Source: Pseudomonadales bacterium (GTDB lineage Bacteria; Pseudomonadota; Gammaproteobacteria; Pseudomonadales; Azotimanducaceae). Taken from it: a DNA stretch of 45,520 nt. The notes beneath the pieces are model-generated. The model saw only the letters and a list, made by a program, of their open reading frames with translations, made no database searches and had not been told where the DNA came from. The stretch lies in assembly GCA_016763855.1 (NCBI GenBank), contig JAESSY010000081.1, positions 1-45,520 on the forward strand, in the 5' to 3' direction. Every line of letters begins with the position of its first letter. The first letter of the stretch is position 1. This document shows, piece after piece, positions 40,779 to 45,520 of the stretch. A program made the translations under genes and the position numbers.

Positions 40779-41541
40779 GTGGATAGGTGTGGTAACACTT
40801 TTCCCGGAAATGTTTCAGGCGGTTTCAGGGTCTGGCATAACCAGACGAGCAGTTGAAAAAGAGATACTAGAATTAGATTTCTGGAACCCTAGGGATTACA
40901 CCAGCGACAAACATCGCACAGTGGATGATAAACCCTACGGCGGTGGACCCGGCATGTTAATGAAGGTCGAACCACTGGAAAAAGCGATAAGTGCCGCGAA
41001 AGCTTCGAGGCAACATTCGAGCGATAACTCGAGCGATAAAAAGTGCAAAGTGATCTATCTTTCTCCGCAGGGGAAGAGAATAGACCAACAGAAGCTAAGT
41101 GAATTAGCAGCAGAAGAAGCGCTGATATTAGTTGCTGGTCGTTATGAAGGAATTGATGAACGCCTGATTGATTCGGTAATCGATGAAGAATTGTCCATCG
41201 GAGATTATGTACTAAGCGGAGGTGAATTACCCGCTATGGTCTTAATAGATGGGGTAACTCGCTTACAAGCGGGTGCGGTAGGAGATGCAGCGTCAGTGAT
41301 AGCTGATTCATTTGTTAACGGATTGTTAGATTATCCGCAATACACTCGGCCAGAAGTGGTCGCAGGGGCATCGGTACCGGAAGTTTTGCTGAGTGGCAAT
41401 CATAAAGAGATTGCGCGCTGGCGATTAAAACAGGCTCTGGGACGGACTTTTGAAAGACGACCAGATCTGATAGATGATTTGACTGATATAGAACAATCTT
41501 TGCTAGACGAGTATCTAGTAGAACTGAGGATTAAGAAATGA
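40777..41541 (+). CDS. trmD: tRNA (guanine-N1-)-methyltransferase TrmD
   Basis: TrmD makes m1G37 in tRNAs, preventing frameshifts. From ATG 40777 it starts [13 protein letters not shown], as in E. coli, and has 254 residues; the GTG at 40762 is part of a tandem duplication. The SPOUT motifs [26 protein letters not shown] and [14 protein letters not shown] are present. A short insert SSDNSSDKK, coded by a 12-bp tandem repeat, precedes KVIYLSPQG. The stop overlaps rplS by 4 nt. Confidence 0.97.
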   Translation: MWIGVVTLFPEMFQAVSGSGITRRAVEKEILELDFWNPRDYTSDKHRTVDDKPYGGGPGMLMKVEPLEKAISAAKASRQHSSDNSSDKKCKVIYLSPQGKRIDQQKLSELAAEEALILVAGRYEGIDERLIDSVIDEELSIGDYVLSGGELPAMVLIDGVTRLQAGAVGDAASVIADSFVNGLLDYPQYTRPEVVAGASVPEVLLSGNHKEIARWRLKQALGRTFERRPDLIDDLTDIEQSLLDEYLVELRIKK

Positions 41542-41894
41542 AGAACAAATTAATTGCTGACATTGAAGAAAGCCAGCTGAAGACAGATCTACCTGATTTT
41601 CGCCCTGGTGATACGCTCATCGTGCAGCTGAAAGTGATTGAAGGTACGCGAGAAAGATTACAGGCTTTTGAAGGTGTCGTGATCGGCATTCGCAATCGTG
41701 GCATTAACTCTGCATTTACACTGCGTAAGATGTCACACGGAGTGGGTGTTGAAAGAACATTCCAAACTCATAGTCCGTTGATCGACAGTATTACAATTAA
41801 GCGTAGCGGCGATGTTCGTCAAGCCAAGTTGTATTATTTACGTGAATTGAGCGGTCGTGCTGCTCGAATCAAGGAAAAGTTGACTAAGCGATAA
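41538..41894 (+). CDS. rplS: 50S ribosomal protein L19
   Basis: A subunit-interface protein of 118 residues. It shows the family segments [17 protein letters not shown] and [16 protein letters not shown]. Last gene of the rpsP operon, followed by a strong terminator. Confidence 0.98.
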   Translation: MKNKLIADIEESQLKTDLPDFRPGDTLIVQLKVIEGTRERLQAFEGVVIGIRNRGINSAFTLRKMSHGVGVERTFQTHSPLIDSITIKRSGDVRQAKLYYLRELSGRAARIKEKLTKR

Positions 41895-41930
41895 ACTGCC
41901 TGACTTGCTTTTAAAAAAAGAAACATCTTA

Positions 41931-41956
41931 AACGCCGTGCTCAGCACGGCGTTTTT
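41931..41956 (+). terminator. Intrinsic terminator of the rpsP operon
   Basis: A perfect 10-bp stem AACGCCGTGC / GCACGGCGTT with loop TCA, followed by TTT and then GTTT. It lies 36 bp after rplS. Confidence 0.92.
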
Positions 41957-42029
41957 GTTTGTGGGGTAAGAACTAGGAAGCTCTCTATTCCCGGTCAGCC
42001 TCCTAGGTTATGCTGAACGCTTTTGGCGA

Positions 42030-42956
42030 GTGAAAACTTTGGCAACAGACGGCATAGTGGCGAATACTGAGCATATCGAGAGATTTCTTGAAAGCCTGTG
42101 GTTAGAAAAAGGACTCAGCAATAATACCCTCGACGCTTACCAAAGAGATTTATCCGCATTCTCAAACTGGCTTGATGAGCATGGGACTAGTGCCCAACTT
42201 CTGAGTGTTAAACGAGAAGATGTTCTAAGTTATTTGTCTGCGCGAATGAAACAGGGTCTAAAAGCTCGATCCACTTCACGGGCACTTTCCTGTATCCGTA
42301 GTTTTTATCGTTATCAGCTGAGAGAAAACCGATTAAAGATTGATCCCACACTTAGAATTGATAATCCTAAGTTGGGAAGACCTTTGCCGGATACCCTAAC
42401 TGAAAATGATGTAGAAAGGCTGCTCGCAGCTCCGGATTGGTCGAATGCAATCGGAATGCGGGATCGTTGTATGTTGGAGGTCTTATATGCCAGTGGTCTT
42501 CGGGTAACAGAACTCGTTGAACTTAGATTAACGGACATGAATCTCAGGCAAGGCGTTTGTCGAGTGATAGGAAAGGGCAGCAAAGAGAGGCTCGTTCCTC
42601 TTGGAGAAGAAGCGATAGCCTGGGTGACTCGTTATCTTGGCGAGGCAAGAAACGAATTACTGAAAAAAAATTTACAGCATGATGTGGTATTCCCTAGTTC
42701 TAGGGGCCAGGTGATGACGCGGCAAACATTCTGGCATCGAGTTAAACACCACGCTGGAGCTGCCGGGATCAAAAAAAAATTATCTCCCCATACCCTAAGG
42801 CATGCTTTTGCGACACACCTGCTTAATCATGGAGCCGACCTTAGAGTCGTCCAATTGTTATTGGGCCATAGTGATCTGTCGACTACCCAGATTTATACGC
42901 ATGTGGCACAGCACAGGATGAAAGAACTTCATTTACAACACCATCCCCGAGGTTAA
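42030..42956 (+). CDS. xerD: Tyrosine recombinase XerD
   Basis: XerD resolves chromosome dimers at dif together with XerC. From GTG 42030 it is 308 residues. The catalytic set is complete: Arg158, Lys182, His254, Arg257, His280 and Tyr289 (LLGHSDLSTTQIYTHV). The N-terminal core-binding domain (FLESLWLEKGLSNNTLDAY) fits XerD. dsbC follows, the known xerD-dsbC arrangement, which favours XerD over XerC or a mobile integrase. Confidence 0.95.
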   Translation: MKTLATDGIVANTEHIERFLESLWLEKGLSNNTLDAYQRDLSAFSNWLDEHGTSAQLLSVKREDVLSYLSARMKQGLKARSTSRALSCIRSFYRYQLRENRLKIDPTLRIDNPKLGRPLPDTLTENDVERLLAAPDWSNAIGMRDRCMLEVLYASGLRVTELVELRLTDMNLRQGVCRVIGKGSKERLVPLGEEAIAWVTRYLGEARNELLKKNLQHDVVFPSSRGQVMTRQTFWHRVKHHAGAAGIKKKLSPHTLRHAFATHLLNHGADLRVVQLLLGHSDLSTTQIYTHVAQHRMKELHLQHHPRG

Positions 42957-43105
42957 ACTCCACCTGTTTAGTCTGTAAATGTGGGCATAAGTAAAGGAAG
43001 CTCTTAGATGTTCCTCCGGTCTATTATTAATATGGAAGAATGATTGTAGAAGTCATAGGCGGTATAATTCTGTCAACTCTAGAAATAAGCAATTTAGGTA
43101 ATGTA

Positions 43106-43918
43106 ATGAGCACTAATTTTTTACGGGTATTTTTTCTTTTTTCGGCAGCCCTCTTTTCTATGGAGAGTTTTGCAGAGCGTTCTGGAGGGCTCTCTGGAAA
43201 AAGTACCGAAGAGAATTTAATTGCCGAATCAGATACTGCAGCCGATTCTTTGGCAATTGCTTCGGACAAAATCCGAACTCGACTCAAGATTTCAAGGCCC
43301 GCACTCGGCATCATCGATATTCGACCTTCTCCAATTGAAGGGTTTTATGAAGTGCTGATGGAAATCGGCAAGGTTTTTTACTTTAGTGAAAACGGACATC
43401 ACTTCTTCACAGGAGATTTATATGAAGTTAAGTTGGACGGATTAGCTAATGTCTCAGAAGATGGCCGCACCCGAGAACGAAAAGAAATTATAGATGCTCT
43501 GGATGAATCCGAGATGCTTGTTTTTTCTCCTCCTAAAGAATTAGTGAAAGCGACAGTTACCATTTTTACAGATATAGATTGTATCTACTGTCGTAAACTA
43601 CATAACGAAATACCTGAGTTAAATCGACTGGGTATTGCCGTGCGCTACCTAGCCTTTCCCAGAAGTGGCGTTAACACAGCGTCCTACAATAAGTATGTTA
43701 GTGCCTGGTGTTCAGACACACCTAAGATTGCTTTTACAAAGGCTAAGATGGGAGAAAGCATACCGACAAAGAGTTGCAAAAACCCAATAGCAAAACAGTT
43801 AATGCTCGCTTCAAGAGTTGGTGTTAATTCCACACCGGCCTTAGTTTTTGAAGATGGTTCATTGCAACCAGGCTATGCGCCAGCTAAAGCACTAGCTGCC
43901 AAGCTCGGTATTCTTTAG
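43106..43918 (+). CDS. dsbC: Thiol:disulfide interchange protein DsbC
   Basis: A periplasmic disulfide isomerase. From ATG 43106 it is 270 residues with a signal peptide ending SFA (about residue 23). The active site is Cys159-IY-Cys162, the cis-proline is in NSTPAL, and a second cysteine pair (202, 224) matches the E. coli structural disulfide. The N-terminal dimerisation region contains SPIEGFYEVLM. The open frame starts at 43040, but that extension would hide the signal peptide. Confidence 0.93.
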   Translation: MSTNFLRVFFLFSAALFSMESFAERSGGLSGKSTEENLIAESDTAADSLAIASDKIRTRLKISRPALGIIDIRPSPIEGFYEVLMEIGKVFYFSENGHHFFTGDLYEVKLDGLANVSEDGRTRERKEIIDALDESEMLVFSPPKELVKATVTIFTDIDCIYCRKLHNEIPELNRLGIAVRYLAFPRSGVNTASYNKYVSAWCSDTPKIAFTKAKMGESIPTKSCKNPIAKQLMLASRVGVNSTPALVFEDGSLQPGYAPAKALAAKLGIL

Positions 43919-43965
43919 TCTAGCGGCTTTCAATTACCCAGGTTCCAAATAAGTAAAACGGTTTT

Positions 43966-43991
43966 AAAAAGGCGCGAACAGCGCCTTTTTT
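43966..43991. terminator. Intrinsic terminator after dsbC
   Basis: AAAAAGGCGC, loop GAACA, GCGCCTTTTT, then T. The A-run before and T-run after the stem make it possibly bidirectional. Confidence 0.9.
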
Positions 43992-44100
43992 GTAGATAGC
44001 GAATAAGCCCTTGTAAATTTTGATCCGATAAACCTGTTATCATCTCGCTTCTTTACCAACATACTGGGGCTTGAGGGCATTGCAGAACGAAGGAGATAAA

Positions 44101-45396
44101 TTGCAAGCTACTGAACTTGAATCCACAGAGCTTAAAGCGGCAGAACTTCAATATACTCGCCAAGTAAAGAAGGACCTGCCCAGAAACTTCATTGCACACT
44201 TAATGCATGGCATGTTTGGCCAAACGGGCTTTCGTTTGGTTATGGCGCCGACCTTTATTCCAGCCTACATCCTCATGTTATCCGGTGGCTCAACCTTAAC
44301 TGTTGGTCTCGCATTATCCCTCCAGGCGCTTGGTATGACGCTCACGCCCTTGTTCGGTGCGACGTTAATTGAGTATCGAAAGAAGGTGCTACCAATAGGC
44401 TTTCTTATTGGTGGAGGGATGAGAGTCTGCATTTTGGCAATTGCGCTCTCAGGATTCTTCCTCGAAGGATCCTTTGTCCTCTATTCAATTTTATTTTTCC
44501 TCCTGATGCTGGGATTGTTTCAAGGTATGCAGGGAGTCCTATTTAACGTTTTAATGGCAAAGGTCATACCCGTTGCCAAGCGTGGACGTTTAACTGGTTT
44601 GCGAAATTTTTTTGCGGGTATTACCTCCGCTGGCGTTGCTTATATCGGTGGTAAATATCTCATTGGAGATGTACCCACAGCAATGGGTTATTCCTGGACC
44701 TTTTTGCTTGCATTTGTTTTAACCAGTATCGGCTTGTTGATGTTGCTAGGCGTGAAAGAGCCGGAACCTCCCATCGTAAAGCCAAAGATTGGCCTTAAGC
44801 GTAGGCTTAAAGAAATACCTCGACTGCTCCAAGAGGATCCTGCTTTTGTTAAATATGTTGTCGCTAGATCTTTGGCTACAATGGGGCGTATGGCGATGCC
44901 GTTTTACGTTCTCTATGCAGGTCAGACGATTGGTTTGACGGGTCAAACGCTGGCGATTGTTACGATAGCTTTTACTTTGTCCGGAACCATCTCAAATTTG
45001 ATATGGGGGGCAATCGCGGATAAACACGGTTTTAGAATTACTTTCCTTTTGTCCATTTTTCTCTGGGTAGTGTCTACCTTGTTACTCATGTTGGTGGATG
45101 GCCTAATAGTGACAACGATAGTGTTTATTGGTATCGGAGCGGCAGTTCAAGGATTCCAGAATTCTTCTCAAAATCTTACTTTGGAATTTGGAGATCGGGA
45201 AAATTTGCCCATAAGAATTGCCATAGCCAATACAACATCAGAAATTGCTGGAACAGTGGGCCCTCTACTAGGCGGTATTTTGGTTACGCTACTGGGATAT
45301 TCATCTGTGTTCGTTACATCGATTGTATTCTTGATGATCGGTGGAATCGTCGTTTGCTATTATGTCCCTGAGCCTAGAAAGGCGACCTATAACTGA
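44101..45396 (+). CDS. MFS transporter of unknown substrate
   Basis: A 12-helix major facilitator family protein. From TTG 44101 it has 431 residues. This start has AAGGAG 5 bases upstream; a second TTG at 44071 lacks one. The N-terminal 30 residues are charged and repetitive (ATELESTELKAAELQ), then the first helix begins around NFIAHLMHGMFGQTGF. A central loop (about 225-250, KIGLKRRLKEIPRLLQED) separates the two halves. I cannot assign a substrate. It stands alone after the dsbC terminator. Confidence 0.82.
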   Translation: MQATELESTELKAAELQYTRQVKKDLPRNFIAHLMHGMFGQTGFRLVMAPTFIPAYILMLSGGSTLTVGLALSLQALGMTLTPLFGATLIEYRKKVLPIGFLIGGGMRVCILAIALSGFFLEGSFVLYSILFFLLMLGLFQGMQGVLFNVLMAKVIPVAKRGRLTGLRNFFAGITSAGVAYIGGKYLIGDVPTAMGYSWTFLLAFVLTSIGLLMLLGVKEPEPPIVKPKIGLKRRLKEIPRLLQEDPAFVKYVVARSLATMGRMAMPFYVLYAGQTIGLTGQTLAIVTIAFTLSGTISNLIWGAIADKHGFRITFLLSIFLWVVSTLLLMLVDGLIVTTIVFIGIGAAVQGFQNSSQNLTLEFGDRENLPIRIAIANTTSEIAGTVGPLLGGILVTLLGYSSVFVTSIVFLMIGGIVVCYYVPEPRKATYN

Positions 45397-45520
45397 GAGG
45401 CTACAATTAGAATACCTATAGTTGGAGCCCCAATCCCCAGATAGAAAACCCTAAAACCTAGAAAGCCTTGACTGTATAATGGTTAGTGACAAAACAGACC
45501 ATCACCCATTGGGTGCACAG
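45397..45520. other. Trailing non-coding end
   Basis: No gene in these 124 bp. A consensus TATAAT at 45475-45480 lacks a good -35 box and may belong to a gene beyond the window. Confidence 0.4.

Noticed and set aside
42030-42956. Mobile-element integrase
   Set aside because: The protein is a full XerD beside dsbC, with no attachment sites or cargo genes around it.

Overview
The window is chromosomal backbone DNA from a gammaproteobacterium. The evidence is gene order: queA-tgt-yajC-secD-secF, suhB/trmJ-isc operon, ndk-rlmN-pilW/pilF-rodZ-ispG-hisS-yfgM-bamB-der, xseA/guaA, tadA near purL, corB-ypjD divergent from ffh, rpsP-rimM-trmD-rplS and xerD-dsbC all recall Escherichia or Pseudomonas. 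The A+T content is moderate. A pilotin gene between rlmN and rodZ, a DUF3135 gene and a long-form LeuA are more like environmental or pseudomonad-type lineages than enterics. The sequence does not let me name a genus. I see no prophage, integrase-borne island, IS element or CRISPR array.

Layout. 1-6.3 kb: tRNA-Leu(CAA) on the minus strand, a PilZ gene, queuosine genes queA and tgt, and the Sec accessory genes yajC-secD-secF. 6.3-14 kb: suhB (minus), trmJ, and a complete isc iron-sulphur operon (iscR-S-U-A-hscB-hscA-fdx-iscX) preceded by two head-to-tail IscR boxes. 14.0-14.4 kb: a repeat-rich gap. 14.4-23.5 kb: a tightly packed run from ndk to der. 23.5-32.5 kb: an M23 peptidase and xseA on the minus strand, then guaA, a GcvR-like ACT protein, tadA and purL. 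purL is split into two overlapping reading frames by what looks like one missing base. 32.5-36 kb: DUF3135 gene (minus), gamma-carbonic-anhydrase-like gene, and leuA with a leucine-rich leader peptide. 36-45.5 kb: corB and ypjD (minus), ffh, rpsP-rimM-trmD-rplS with a terminator, xerD, dsbC with a terminator, and an MFS transporter.

How the genes work together. The isc block makes Fe-S clusters, and two enzymes nearby need them (RlmN and IspG). queA and tgt act in the same tRNA modification pathway; trmJ, tadA, trmD and rlmN modify tRNA or rRNA. YajC-SecD-SecF, Ffh, BamB and YfgM serve protein export and outer-membrane assembly. guaA and purL make purines.

The least routine signals are: (1) an unannotated 42-codon leader peptide before leuA with 8 leucines in its last 16 residues and a good promoter; (2) a perfect 14-bp inverted repeat just upstream of that promoter; (3) the purL frameshift; (4) tandem IscR boxes exactly 25 bp apart; (5) the hairpin and direct-repeat region before ndk; and (6) several short tandem duplications in coding termini and linkers. 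I found no convincing new multi-gene system; most of the window is conserved housekeeping sequence.
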